A stretch of 7,086 nt of DNA from Bacillota bacterium (GCA_029555925.1 JAKPQU010000438.1:1-7086); one strand, 5' to 3'. Counted from the first letter of the stretch, positions 1 through 6,876 are shown. Numbers and translations: made by a program. Notes: generated by a model from the letters alone, not told the origin.

Positions 1-15
1 AGCTTCAAGTTATAT

Positions 16-160
16 TATAGTTAGTTTCATAACTATCCATAAATAATGACCTCGTAATGCGTAAAGCGTAATGCGTGATGAGCATGGATTAAACCCGTCA
101 CGCGTCACGCGTTACGCGTCACGACGACTTAAATTCTAATAAGTTATGAAATACACTATA
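16..160 (+). repeat. MITE-like palindromic element, copy A
   Basis: A non-coding element of about 145 bp. Its ends form an imperfect 19-nt terminal inverted repeat (16-34 against 142-160, 16 of 19 matching, core TTTCATAACT / AGTTATGAAA). Inside, 53-80 pairs with 96-123 (22 of 28 positions, most differences being transitions) around a 15-nt loop, so the whole unit can fold into one long hairpin. The inner arms consist of reiterated GCGTAA / GCGTGA words. A second copy in opposite orientation occupies 6946-7086 and matches 20-160 at 139 of 141 positions (differences at 81 and 85). Similarity stops abruptly at 160, which marks one boundary. Outer TA dinucleotides could be a target duplication. 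No transposase is encoded, so this would be a non-autonomous element; the mobilising family is unknown. Confidence 0.8.
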
Positions 161-162
161 AT
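134..162 (+). promoter_or_regulatory. Possible promoter for the prolyl oligopeptidase, at the element edge
   Basis: A perfect -10 hexamer TATAAT lies at 157-162. Its first four bases are the terminal TATA of the MITE-like element and the last two are flanking DNA. With a 17-nt spacer the -35 would be TTCTAA (134-139), only 3 of 6 consensus positions. The distance to the start codon at 204 is suitable. The weak -35 and the general AT-richness keep this tentative. Confidence 0.3.
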
Positions 163-169
163 TATAAAT

Positions 170-188
170 TGTTATGAAGCTAACTATA
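170..188 (-). repeat. Second inverted match to the left end of the element
   Basis: This 19-nt stretch matches the reverse complement of the element's left end (16-34) at 17 of 19 positions, better than the element's own right end at 142-160 (16 of 19). It lies 28 nt further downstream and runs into the Shine-Dalgarno sequence of the following gene. It has no counterpart beside copy B. It may be a remnant of an older or longer version of the element, or a second recognition site. Confidence 0.5.
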
Positions 189-196
189 AAGGAGAG
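188..196 (+). promoter_or_regulatory. Ribosome binding site that fixes the peptidase start
   Basis: AAAGGAGAG ends 7 nt before the ATG at 204. The in-frame ATG at 174 lies upstream of this site, has no Shine-Dalgarno sequence of its own, and would add ten residues that precede the conserved start of the family. The 204 start is therefore preferred. Confidence 0.8.
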
Positions 197-203
197 ATTG
201 TTC

Positions 204-2255
204 ATGCAACAGTTAAGAAAAGATAATATTATAGATGACTATCATGGCACAAAAGTAGCCGACCCTTACAGATGGATGGAAGATCCTCTATTACCGGAAA
301 CAGTGGAATGGGTAAATGCTCAGAATAAAGTAACCTTTGAATATTTAGAGAAAATACCGGTCCGTGAAAAAATACGAGAAAGAATTAAAGAACTATGGAA
401 TTACACTAAATATTCTGTGCCAAAGAAAAAAGGAAAATACCTTTTCTATACGAAAAATGAGGGGCTTCAGAATCAATCTGTCCTTTACAAACAGGAAGGA
501 TTCGACGGTATTCCCTCCGTTCTCCTGGATCCCAATAAATTGAGTGAAGACGGCACTGTATCTATGGGGTTTCAGTGTTACACAGAAGACGGCTCTCTCC
601 TTGCTTACAGTATATCCAGAAGCGGAAGTGACTGGCAGGAAATAAAAATAAGAGATGTAGAAACATGTGAAGATTACCCGGAAACCCTTAAATGGGCACG
701 TTTCAGCGGTGCAGCATGGATGCCTGATAAAAGTGGTTTTTTCTACAGCAGAAATCCTCAACCGGGAACAGTCCCGCCGGGAGATGAATTTTTCTACAAT
801 CGTGTTTACTGGCATAAACTCGGCACTTCCCAGGAAGAAGATCTTCTTATTTACGAAAGACCTGATGAAAAAGAATGGGGGTTTTCTCCTGCCGTTACAG
901 ATGATAATAAATATCTTCTGCTCTATATTTCTCATGGATGTACAGAGAAAAACCGCCTTTATTACAGGGAACTTGACAGTAAGGGGCCGTTTATAAAACT
1001 CATAGACACTCCCGATGCAAAATATCATCCCCTTGATAATATCGGGAATATGTTCTATTTCCACAGTAATTTAAATGCACCGAGAGGATGTATCATTGCA
1101 ATTGACATAAATCATCCTGAAAGAAAAAACTGGAAAGTAATAATACCTGAAAGTAAAGATACAATAGAATCTGTCACGATGATTAATAACCAGTTTGTAA
1201 TCTGTTATCTTCAGGATGCCAGTAATAAGCTGAAAATCTTTAATAATGACGGCTCTTTTGATAGAGACATAGAACTACCCGATATAGGCACTGTAATGAT
1301 TGATTTTTCTGGCATTCCCGGAAGAAGAGATGATACGGAAATGTTCTTTCCTTTCCAGTCATTTCTCCGTCCTACCTGTATATATCACTATGATTTCAAA
1401 ACAGGACAGAGCAAGGAATTTCTTACGTCAAAAGTCAATTTTGACACATCGAAATATACAACCAGACAGGTTTTTTTTACATCAAAAGACGGTACAAACA
1501 TTCCTATGTTTCTGGTTCATAAAAAAGATCTTGTAATGGACGGGAACAATCCTGTGCTGATGGGAGGTTACGGAGGCTTCAATATCAGTCTTACTCCTGG
1601 ATTCAATGTAACAAGACTTGTATGGATGGAATATGGAGGCATATCTGCCATAGTAAATCTCCGGGGAGGAGGAGAATACGGAGAAGAATGGCACAGAGCA
1701 GGCATGTTAGAGAAAAAACAGAATGTTTTCGATGATTTCATCTCGGGAGCAGAATATTTAATAAAAAATAAATATACAAATTCTAAAAAACTCGGCATTT
1801 CAGGAGGAAGTAACGGAGGCCTCCTTGTTTCTGCATGTATGCTTCAGAGACCTGATCTATTCGGTGCAGTTATATGCAGTGTTCCCCTTACTGATATGCT
1901 CAGATATCATAAATTTACAGTGGGACATAAATGGATTGTAGAATATGGCAATCCTGAAGAAAACCAGGAAGACTTTAAATATATCTATGCCTATTCACCA
2001 CTTCATAATATAAAAGAAGGAGTGGAATATCCTCCCATACTTATTGTAACGGCAGATACGGATGACAGAGTCGTTCCAAGTCATGCAAAGAAATTCATGG
2101 CCACCCTTCAGGAAAAATCTGACGGTAAAGTAAAAGCCTTTATAAGGATAGAGACGAAAGCAGGCCACGGACAGGGGAAACCGACATCGAAGGTTATTAA
2201 TGAACAATCAGATATCTTTGCTTTTTTGTTTGAAGTATTTCAAATTATATCGTGA
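204..2255 (+). CDS. Prolyl oligopeptidase (family S9A serine peptidase)
   Basis: Cytosolic serine peptidase that would cleave short proline-containing peptides after proline. The protein has 683 residues from the ATG at 204, close to the roughly 700 usual for the family. The N-terminus carries the family's DYHGTKVADPYRWMED-like segment (residues about 12-27), followed by the beta-propeller domain that gates access, then an alpha/beta-hydrolase domain from about residue 430. The triad is visible: Ser536 in GGSNGG, Asp620 in TDDRVVP and His655 in AGHGQG; the spacing (84 and 35) is close to that of porcine POP (87 and 39). Arg622, two residues after the catalytic Asp, matches the substrate-binding Arg of POP. 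There is no signal peptide or membrane segment. The next gene on the same strand lies 193 nt downstream with its own promoter, so this is probably monocistronic. No convincing terminator follows. Family assignment is firm; the physiological peptide substrates are not known. Confidence 0.95.
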   Translation: MQQLRKDNIIDDYHGTKVADPYRWMEDPLLPETVEWVNAQNKVTFEYLEKIPVREKIRERIKELWNYTKYSVPKKKGKYLFYTKNEGLQNQSVLYKQEGFDGIPSVLLDPNKLSEDGTVSMGFQCYTEDGSLLAYSISRSGSDWQEIKIRDVETCEDYPETLKWARFSGAAWMPDKSGFFYSRNPQPGTVPPGDEFFYNRVYWHKLGTSQEEDLLIYERPDEKEWGFSPAVTDDNKYLLLYISHGCTEKNRLYYRELDSKGPFIKLIDTPDAKYHPLDNIGNMFYFHSNLNAPRGCIIAIDINHPERKNWKVIIPESKDTIESVTMINNQFVICYLQDASNKLKIFNNDGSFDRDIELPDIGTVMIDFSGIPGRRDDTEMFFPFQSFLRPTCIYHYDFKTGQSKEFLTSKVNFDTSKYTTRQVFFTSKDGTNIPMFLVHKKDLVMDGNNPVLMGGYGGFNISLTPGFNVTRLVWMEYGGISAIVNLRGGGEYGEEWHRAGMLEKKQNVFDDFISGAEYLIKNKYTNSKKLGISGGSNGGLLVSACMLQRPDLFGAVICSVPLTDMLRYHKFTVGHKWIVEYGNPEENQEDFKYIYAYSPLHNIKEGVEYPPILIVTADTDDRVVPSHAKKFMATLQEKSDGKVKAFIRIETKAGHGQGKPTSKVINEQSDIFAFLFEVFQIIS

Positions 2256-2318
2256 ACCCTGGCAGGTAAGGCAATCAAAATATATTACATTCACTAAAAA
2301 ATTTTACCGTTGAAAATA

Positions 2319-2347
2319 TTGACTTTAAAAATTTTTTGATTTAGAAT
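2319..2347 (+). promoter_or_regulatory. Sigma70-type promoter of the carbamoyltransferase gene
   Basis: TTGACT (2319-2324) and TAGAAT (2342-2347) are separated by exactly 17 nt, each matching consensus at 5 of 6 positions. Transcription would begin near 2354, giving a leader of about 95 nt before the GTG start at 2449. The region is very AT-rich, but the hexamers and spacing together are convincing. Confidence 0.65.
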
Positions 2348-2373
2348 CTTTCGAAGTGCTTATAAAAAAACAA

Positions 2374-2410
2374 GCCATCTGATATGAATTATAAAAAAAT
2401 TCCTGATGGC
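2374..2410 (+). promoter_or_regulatory. Hairpin in the carbamoyltransferase leader
   Basis: GCCATC (2374-2379) pairs with GATGGC (2405-2410), and inside it GAATT (2386-2390) pairs with AATTC (2398-2402) around an A-rich 7-nt loop, with an asymmetric internal loop between the two stems. It lies in the predicted leader, about 25 nt upstream of the Shine-Dalgarno sequence. No U-tract follows, so it does not look like a terminator. It may be an mRNA-stability or protein-binding element. It matches no riboswitch I recognise. Confidence 0.35.
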
Positions 2411-2448
2411 GAAAATTTAAATAATTTAAAAATTAGGAGGACTTTAGC

Positions 2449-3513
2449 GTGAAGACATTCAGTTTCAGAGGCCGAGACTACATCGATGCAGAACTCGACT
2501 ACACAAAAGAAGAGTGGGAGACTCTAATAGAGGTATCCCTTGAACTTAAAAAGAGGTTTCTTATGGGAGAGGATATGAGTCATATCCTTAAAAATAAAAC
2601 ACTCTTTATGATTTTCTACAATCAGTCCCTCAGAACAAGAAACTCTTTTGAGACAGGTATGACCCACCTCGGAGGCCATGCAAACAATCTGGAACCTGGT
2701 AAAATATACACTCCAGCTCTTGAAGGCGAAGAAGAAGCCTATTCCACCGAAAGAGTATCAGATGTAGCCAATGTATTGTCCAGAATGGGTCATGGTATAT
2801 CCATAAGAGCCTATGGAGATCCTGTAAAATGGGTATATGGAAAATCCAACAGAGTCATAAAAGAATTTGCAAAATATTCAGATATTCCTTTAATCAACAT
2901 GGAATGTGATAAATTCCATCCCACTCAGGCCCTTGCTGACCTGGTTACTATAAAAGAAAAATTCGGCCAGTTTAAAGGCGTAAAATTCACCATGTCCTAT
3001 GCATATTCAGCATCACCTCATAAACCGAGAGCAGTACCCCAGTCCCTTATACTTGCTCCCGTAAAAATGGGAATGGATGTAACCTTTGCATATCCGAAAG
3101 GATTCGAACTCGATCCGAAAGTTATAGAACAGTGTAAAAAATGGGCAGAAGAAAATGGCACAAAATTCAATATGACCAATGATATGAGAGAAGGCTTTGA
3201 AGGGGCAGACGTAGTTTATCCTAAAGCCTGGTGCCCTGTGTCCATGCTTGCTTTCCCTGAAGAAGGAATAGAGCATGATCACAAGAAAGCCCAGAAAGAA
3301 GTAGATAAATGCAAGAAATGGATCTGCGACAAAAAGATGATGTCCTATGCATCCAAAAAAGCATACTACATGCACTGTCTCCCTGCAGATAGAGGAATGG
3401 AAGTTACCAATGAAGTCATAGATGGTCCTCAGTCCATAGTATTTGACGAAGCTGAAAACCGCATGCACACCATTATGGCCATAATGGCTTTAACAATGGG
3501 TAGCAGAATTTAA
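2449..3513 (+). CDS. Knotted-type carbamoyltransferase (N-acyl-ornithine / YgeW-like), substrate unresolved
   Basis: Transfers the carbamoyl group of carbamoyl phosphate to an amino group. The 354-residue protein starts at GTG 2449, 8 nt after AGGAGG. Carbamoyl-phosphate residues are present: S60-L-R-T-R64, H157-P-T-Q160 and H309-C-L-P312. Residues about 181-198 (YAYSASPHKPRAVPQS) replace the DGNNVAHS-type segment of ordinary ornithine carbamoyltransferase with a proline-containing loop, the hallmark of the knotted N-acetylornithine, N-succinylornithine and YgeW enzymes. The ornithine SMG loop is absent; DVVYPKAWCP (about 254-263) stands in its place, as in those enzymes. The C-terminus (CLPADRGMEVT, DEAENRMH) nevertheless looks like ornithine carbamoyltransferase. 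Where N-acetylornithine enzymes have a specificity Glu and succinylornithine enzymes a Pro, my by-eye alignment puts Thr100. The gene has its own promoter and terminator. No arginine-biosynthesis or purine-catabolism gene is adjacent, so a biosynthetic or a catabolic role are both open. Confidence 0.88.
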   Translation: MKTFSFRGRDYIDAELDYTKEEWETLIEVSLELKKRFLMGEDMSHILKNKTLFMIFYNQSLRTRNSFETGMTHLGGHANNLEPGKIYTPALEGEEEAYSTERVSDVANVLSRMGHGISIRAYGDPVKWVYGKSNRVIKEFAKYSDIPLINMECDKFHPTQALADLVTIKEKFGQFKGVKFTMSYAYSASPHKPRAVPQSLILAPVKMGMDVTFAYPKGFELDPKVIEQCKKWAEENGTKFNMTNDMREGFEGADVVYPKAWCPVSMLAFPEEGIEHDHKKAQKEVDKCKKWICDKKMMSYASKKAYYMHCLPADRGMEVTNEVIDGPQSIVFDEAENRMHTIMAIMALTMGSRI

Positions 3514-3521
3514 TATTTCAT

Positions 3522-3567
3522 AAAAAATACAGTGGTAGAACATTCTGTTTTACCACTGTATTTTTTT
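3522..3567 (+). terminator. Rho-independent terminator after the carbamoyltransferase
   Basis: TACAGTGGTA (3528-3537) pairs perfectly with TACCACTGTA (3551-3560). The inner GAACA/TGTTT segment extends the stem to 15 bp around a TTC loop. A run of seven T (3561-3567) follows on the right and six A (3522-3527) precede it, so it could also act on the opposite strand. It begins 9 nt after the stop codon. Confidence 0.92.
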
Positions 3568-3584
3568 ATTGAGTCATCACCCTG

Positions 3585-3736
3585 GCATTGCCTGTCCGGT
3601 GCTCCTCCGAAAAAAATCTAAACTGGAACATATATGACATTTACAGCTTACATCATACCACTTTACATTATAATTCAATAAAATATACCTGTGCTGCCGT
3701 GATATTTTTTTCTCCGGAGCACCGGGCAGGCAATGC
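3585..3736. repeat. 152-bp element with 33-nt terminal inverted repeats
   Basis: The outer 21 nt of the left end (3585-3605, GCATTGCCTGTCCGGTGCTCC) match the reverse complement of the right end at 20 of 21 positions. The repeats extend to 3617 and 3704, with 29 of 33 positions matching and including a seven-A/seven-T pair. The 86-nt interior (3618-3703) is AT-rich, with no convincing gene and no Shine-Dalgarno sequence. The GC-rich ends contrast with the surrounding DNA. It is unrelated in sequence to the 145-bp elements at the window ends. It could be a second MITE-like family or a structured RNA. Only one copy lies in this window, so mobility is not demonstrated. Confidence 0.6.
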
Positions 3737-3830
3737 ACTTACGGATCTTTTTATTAAATTTACCATAGAAAAAATTCATCTCCTCAGAAGGATATTCTCG
3801 CGTAAAATTTGAACTATCATTTTATAAAGT

Positions 3831-3888
3831 AGTGAGTGGTGAGTAGTGAATAGTAAATAATGTAATATTCTTTTCACTTTTCACTCTC
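3831..3888. repeat. AGTGAGTAGTGAA-type intergenic repeat, copy 1 (degenerate hairpin)
   Basis: Reiterated AGTGAGTGGTGAGTAGTGAATAGT (3831-3854) faces a rough inverted partner at 3871-3888 (TTTTCACTTTTCACTCTC), giving an imperfect stem-loop. Its 16-nt core at 3839-3854 is identical to 6035-6050 in the repeat beyond the mutase operon, so the two belong to one family and bracket the operon. It ends about 25 nt before the mutase start codon, inside the presumed leader. I find no convincing promoter or cobalamin riboswitch between 3737 and 3913. Confidence 0.6.
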
Positions 3889-3913
3889 TATAAACAAAAG
3901 GAGTGATAATCTT

Positions 3914-5554
3914 ATGGAAGATAATTTCTCGGAAAAATTTAAATCATGGGAAGAAAAAGCACATAAGACAGAGGAAAGAAAAAAAGAATTCAGAAACTCA
4001 TCTGATACGGAAATAAAACATCTCTACACACCATCGGAAACAGACTATTTAAATGACCTTGGATTTCCCGGCGAATATCCCTTTACAAGGGGTATTTATC
4101 CCAATATGTACAGGAGCAGATTCTGGACAATGAGGCAGTATGCAGGATTTGCCACGGCAGAAGAATCCAACAGGAGATACAGATACCTTTTAGAACAGGG
4201 GCAAACAGGGCTTTCTGTGGCTTTTGATCTTCCGACTCAGATAGGATATGATTCGGATCACCCCTTATGTCTTGGAGAAGTCGGCAAAGTAGGTGTTGCC
4301 ATCGACAGTTTAAAAGACATGGAAATACTCTTCGAAAAAATCCCTTTAGATAAAGTATCTACATCTATGACTATAAATGCACCGGCAGCAATACTGCTTG
4401 CCATGTATATGGCAGTGGCAGAAAAGCAGAATGTTCCCCTGTCATGTATATCAGGAACAATACAGAATGATATATTGAAAGAATATGTTGCAAGAGGCAC
4501 CTATATTTACCCGCCACTGCCCTCTATGAGAATAATATGTGACATATTTCAATATGCTTCGGAAAAACTGCCTAAATTCAATACAATCTCCATAAGCGGC
4601 TATCACATGAGAGAAGCTGGTTCGACAGCAGTCCAGGAAGTGGCTTTTACCGTTGCAAATGCAATAAGCTATGTGGAGGCAGCCATAAAGACAGGACTGA
4701 ATGTCGATGATTTTGCCAAAAGATTATCCTTTTTCTTTGCCGTTCACAATGATTTCTTCGAAGAAATAGCAAAATTCCGCGCAGCAAGAAGACTGTGGGC
4801 AAAAATCATGAAAGAAAGATTTAGTGCAAAAAAACCTTCTTCTCAAATGTTAAGGTTTCATACCCAGACAGGAGGCTCTACCCTTACGGCACAGCAGCCT
4901 CATAATAATATAATAAGAGTAACACTTCAGGCCCTGGCTGCAATAATGGGAGGCACCCAGTCACTCCATACGAATTCCTATGATGAAGCACTTCAGTTAC
5001 CGACAGAGGAATCTGTAATGATTGCCCTCCGCACACAGCAATTAATCGCAAATGAATCAGGTGTGGCAGATACTGCCGACCCCATGGGCGGTTCCTATTA
5101 TCTTGAAAGCCTTACAGATGACATAGAAAAGAAAGCCATAGAATATATAGAAAAAATAGATGAACTCGGAGGAGCTGTCAAAGCCATTGAAACAGGTTAT
5201 TATAACAGAGAGATAGGAAACAGCGCCTATAAATTCCAGCGTGAAATAGAAGAACATGAAAGAGTGATTGTAGGAGTCAATGCCTATGAAATAGAAGAAA
5301 AACCTTTCCCCTCTCATGCCATATCGGATGAAGGAGAACTGTTTCAATTGAAAAAACTGAAAGAACTGAAAGAAGAACGAAACAATTCACGGGTCAGAGA
5401 ATCTTTGAAAATACTCGAAGAAAAAGCGAGAGGTAAGGAAAATCTCATGCCTTTTATTCTGGATTCGGTAAAATCCTATGCCACTCTGGGAGAAATATGC
5501 GATGTTTTCCGTGAGGTATTCGGCGAATATCACCCCGCATTCGATATGTTTTAG
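3914..5554 (+). CDS. mcmA1: Methylmalonyl-CoA mutase, large (catalytic) subunit
   Basis: Adenosylcobalamin-dependent enzyme that interconverts succinyl-CoA and methylmalonyl-CoA. The 546-residue protein covers only the substrate-binding TIM-barrel part; fused enzymes have about 700 or more residues. It ends in the REVFGEY segment (about 534-540) that precedes the cobalamin domain in fused homologues, so this is a natural split rather than a truncation. Tyr76 in RQYAGF, Arg194 in [11 protein letters not shown] and His231 in [10 protein letters not shown] correspond in spacing (118 and 37) to Tyr89, Arg207 and His244 of the Propionibacterium enzyme. Tyr and Arg at the first two positions indicate a methylmalonyl-CoA rather than isobutyryl-CoA mutase. 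The ATG at 3914 follows AAAGGAGTG at a suitable distance. The small subunit starts 31 nt downstream and is surely cotranscribed. No mutase chaperone (MeaB) or epimerase gene is adjacent. Confidence 0.95.
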   Translation: MEDNFSEKFKSWEEKAHKTEERKKEFRNSSDTEIKHLYTPSETDYLNDLGFPGEYPFTRGIYPNMYRSRFWTMRQYAGFATAEESNRRYRYLLEQGQTGLSVAFDLPTQIGYDSDHPLCLGEVGKVGVAIDSLKDMEILFEKIPLDKVSTSMTINAPAAILLAMYMAVAEKQNVPLSCISGTIQNDILKEYVARGTYIYPPLPSMRIICDIFQYASEKLPKFNTISISGYHMREAGSTAVQEVAFTVANAISYVEAAIKTGLNVDDFAKRLSFFFAVHNDFFEEIAKFRAARRLWAKIMKERFSAKKPSSQMLRFHTQTGGSTLTAQQPHNNIIRVTLQALAAIMGGTQSLHTNSYDEALQLPTEESVMIALRTQQLIANESGVADTADPMGGSYYLESLTDDIEKKAIEYIEKIDELGGAVKAIETGYYNREIGNSAYKFQREIEEHERVIVGVNAYEIEEKPFPSHAISDEGELFQLKKLKELKEERNNSRVRESLKILEEKARGKENLMPFILDSVKSYATLGEICDVFREVFGEYHPAFDMF

Positions 5555-5585
5555 ATAATTTCGGCTTTAAGGAGGTTCAAAAATC

Positions 5586-5993
5586 ATGAAAAAAATTAAA
5601 ATATTAATTGCAAAACCCGGTCTTGACGGTCATGACAGAGGAGCAAAAGTTGTATGCCGTGCTTTGAGAGATGCAGGGTTTAATGTAATATATACGGGTA
5701 TAAGACAGAGCCCGGAACAGATTGTTCAGGTCGCAATAGATGAAGATGTAGATCTTATAGGTCTTTCTTCCCTGTCGGGGGCTCATATGAAGTTATTTAA
5801 AAAAGTTCTGGAGATTTTAAAAGAAAAAAATGCGGAAGATATTAAAGTAATGGGCGGAGGAGTCATCCCTCAGGAAGACATTGAAAATTTGAAGAAAGCA
5901 GGAATTTCGGAGATTTTCACGCCCGGCACTTCTTTACATACCATGGTTGACTGGATCAATAATCACGTTGTAACAGGTAATCCGGTGAACTGA
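5586..5993 (+). CDS. mcmA2: Methylmalonyl-CoA mutase, small (cobalamin-binding) subunit
   Basis: Binds adenosylcobalamin and pairs with the large subunit encoded just upstream. The 135-residue protein is a stand-alone Rossmann-like B12 domain. It shows the base-off/His-on signature D14-G-H-D-R-G19, in which His16 is the expected lower axial cobalt ligand, then S61-S-L63 and the glycine cluster G90-G-G92, all in the order seen at the C-terminus of fused mutases. Length fits the free-standing subunits of split mutases in archaea and anaerobes. The start is fixed by AAGGAGGT (5569-5576), 9 nt before the ATG. This Shine-Dalgarno sequence is the strongest in the window and would favour ample synthesis of the small subunit. 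A homologous domain occurs in glutamate and 2-methyleneglutarate mutases, but the adjacent large subunit settles the assignment. Confidence 0.95.
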   Translation: MKKIKILIAKPGLDGHDRGAKVVCRALRDAGFNVIYTGIRQSPEQIVQVAIDEDVDLIGLSSLSGAHMKLFKKVLEILKEKNAEDIKVMGGGVIPQEDIENLKKAGISEIFTPGTSLHTMVDWINNHVVTGNPVN

Positions 5994-6031
5994 TCTACTC
6001 TATAGCATTACTCCGGGTAAAAAAAGTATAA

Positions 6032-6095
6032 ATAGTGAGTAGTGAATAGTGAGTTAATAAAACCTGTTCACTGCTCACTACTCACTACTCACTAC
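6032..6095. terminator. Hairpin repeat (AGTGAGTAGTGAA type, copy 2) between convergent genes
   Basis: The left arm 6032-6053 and right arm 6074-6095 are complementary at 20 of 22 positions around a 20-nt loop, a long stem made of reiterated AGTGAGTAGTGAA / CTCACTACTCACT words. It lies 38 nt after the small mutase subunit and overlaps the stop codon of the convergent decarboxylase gene. It could end or protect both transcripts. Neither side has a good T-run directly after the stem, so classical rho-independent termination is not assured. A 16-nt core is shared with 3839-3854. Confidence 0.55.
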
Positions 6096-6871
6096 TCCCC
6101 CCTGAACACAGGTGTTCTCTTCTCAAGAAAAGCATTGATGCCTTCCGTATAATCATGGCTGTCATAAACCTTTCGCCTTAATCCCTGCATACGTTCAAAG
6201 GTTTCAGGTGTTATGGGATGGGCATCGCAGAGAATACGGAACTGTTCCTTTATGACCCCGATTGCCAGAGGTGACCTGGAGGCAATTGTTCTGGCAATAT
6301 TAAAAGTGAAATTTTCCAGTTCTTCTGTTGGAACAAGATGGTTTAAAATACCCCATTTTTCCGCCTTTTCGGCAGGAACAGGATCGGCTGTAAAGAACAT
6401 CTCTTTTGCTATATTGATACCCAGTCTTGTAATGAAATGAAGAATACCGGTAGGATTATAAGGAAGTCCCAGTTTAACCGGCGTAATAGCAAAAGTACAT
6501 GTAGGATCGCCTATTATCATGTCACATGTTATTACCAGATCACAGGCTCCTCCCCATACACCTCCCTGAACCATGGCTATTACTGCTCCGGGATAATACT
6601 GGACAACCCTCAATGCCTTTTCCAGAGGACTGTAATAGGGTAATGGGTCCCGTCTTGACTTTGGAAGTTCTGTAACATCATGACCTGCAGACCAGACTTT
6701 TGCATTCTTTTCTGCTCTCAAAACTACTACGGGGATCTTCTTCTGCTCGAAATCAGCTATGGCAGAAAGCATATCTCCGAGAAGCTCCTCGCTGAAAGCA
6801 TTCCTTTTTCTGGGATTATTCAGGGTAATACACCCTATGTTTTCTTTTATTTCTGTTAAAACAAGAGACAT
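6092..6871 (-). CDS. scpB: Methylmalonyl-CoA decarboxylase (enoyl-CoA hydratase/isomerase superfamily)
   Basis: Decarboxylates methylmalonyl-CoA to propionyl-CoA and CO2 in the cytosol, without biotin and without sodium pumping. The 259-residue protein resembles E. coli YgfG/ScpB (261 residues) over its whole length, including SAGHDVTELP, RDPLPY, GGVWGGA, TPVKLGLPYN, SPLAIGVIKE and a C-terminal YDSHDYTEGINAFLEKR. His64, Gly108 and Tyr138 fall at the positions of E. coli His66, Gly110 and Tyr140, which distinguishes it from ordinary crotonases that carry catalytic glutamates. The start at 6871 is chosen because it follows AAAGGGGTG (6877-6885) and matches the family N-terminus; an upstream in-frame ATG at 6919 would add 16 non-conserved residues. 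It converges on the mutase operon and would consume its product. The TAG stop lies inside the hairpin repeat. I found no convincing promoter in the 74 nt between the start and the MITE-like copy B. Confidence 0.93.
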   Translation of the reverse strand: MSLVLTEIKENIGCITLNNPRKRNAFSEELLGDMLSAIADFEQKKIPVVVLRAEKNAKVWSAGHDVTELPKSRRDPLPYYSPLEKALRVVQYYPGAVIAMVQGGVWGGACDLVITCDMIIGDPTCTFAITPVKLGLPYNPTGILHFITRLGINIAKEMFFTADPVPAEKAEKWGILNHLVPTEELENFTFNIARTIASRSPLAIGVIKEQFRILCDAHPITPETFERMQGLRRKVYDSHDYTEGINAFLEKRTPVFRGE

Positions 6872-6876
6872 GATAA

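Noticed and set aside
53..123. CRISPR-like or tandem repeat array of GCGTAA/GCGTGA words
   Set aside because: There are no spacers of uniform length and no direct-repeat unit; the words are the two arms of a palindrome.
174..203. Upstream ATG for the prolyl oligopeptidase
   Set aside because: It overlaps the 170-188 inverted-repeat motif, lies upstream of the only good Shine-Dalgarno sequence and adds residues not typical of the family.
393..1064. Long minus-strand open frame of 223 codons inside the peptidase gene
   Set aside because: It lies antisense to a clearly conserved coding region, lacks domain character and is rich in Phe, Ile and Cys, as expected of an antisense shadow.
2256..2276. 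Fragment resembling the end of the 152-bp element (shared ACCCTGGCA and GGCAGG words)
   Set aside because: Only short words are shared and the order is not kept, so chance similarity is enough.
2280..2340. Terminator after the peptidase gene built from A/T runs
   Set aside because: The A-run and T-run pairs are AT-only and would form a weak stem in very AT-rich DNA; the same bases are better explained as the promoter region of the next gene.
3588..3812. Open reading frame of 74 codons on the + strand
   Set aside because: It begins inside one arm of the 152-bp inverted-repeat element, has no Shine-Dalgarno sequence and has no recognisable protein character.
3737..3913. Cobalamin riboswitch or clear promoter before the mutase operon
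   Set aside because: I see no B12-box-like segment and the space is small and occupied by repeats. Candidate hexamers (TTGAAC at 3809, TATAAA at 3823 and 3889) are wrongly spaced.
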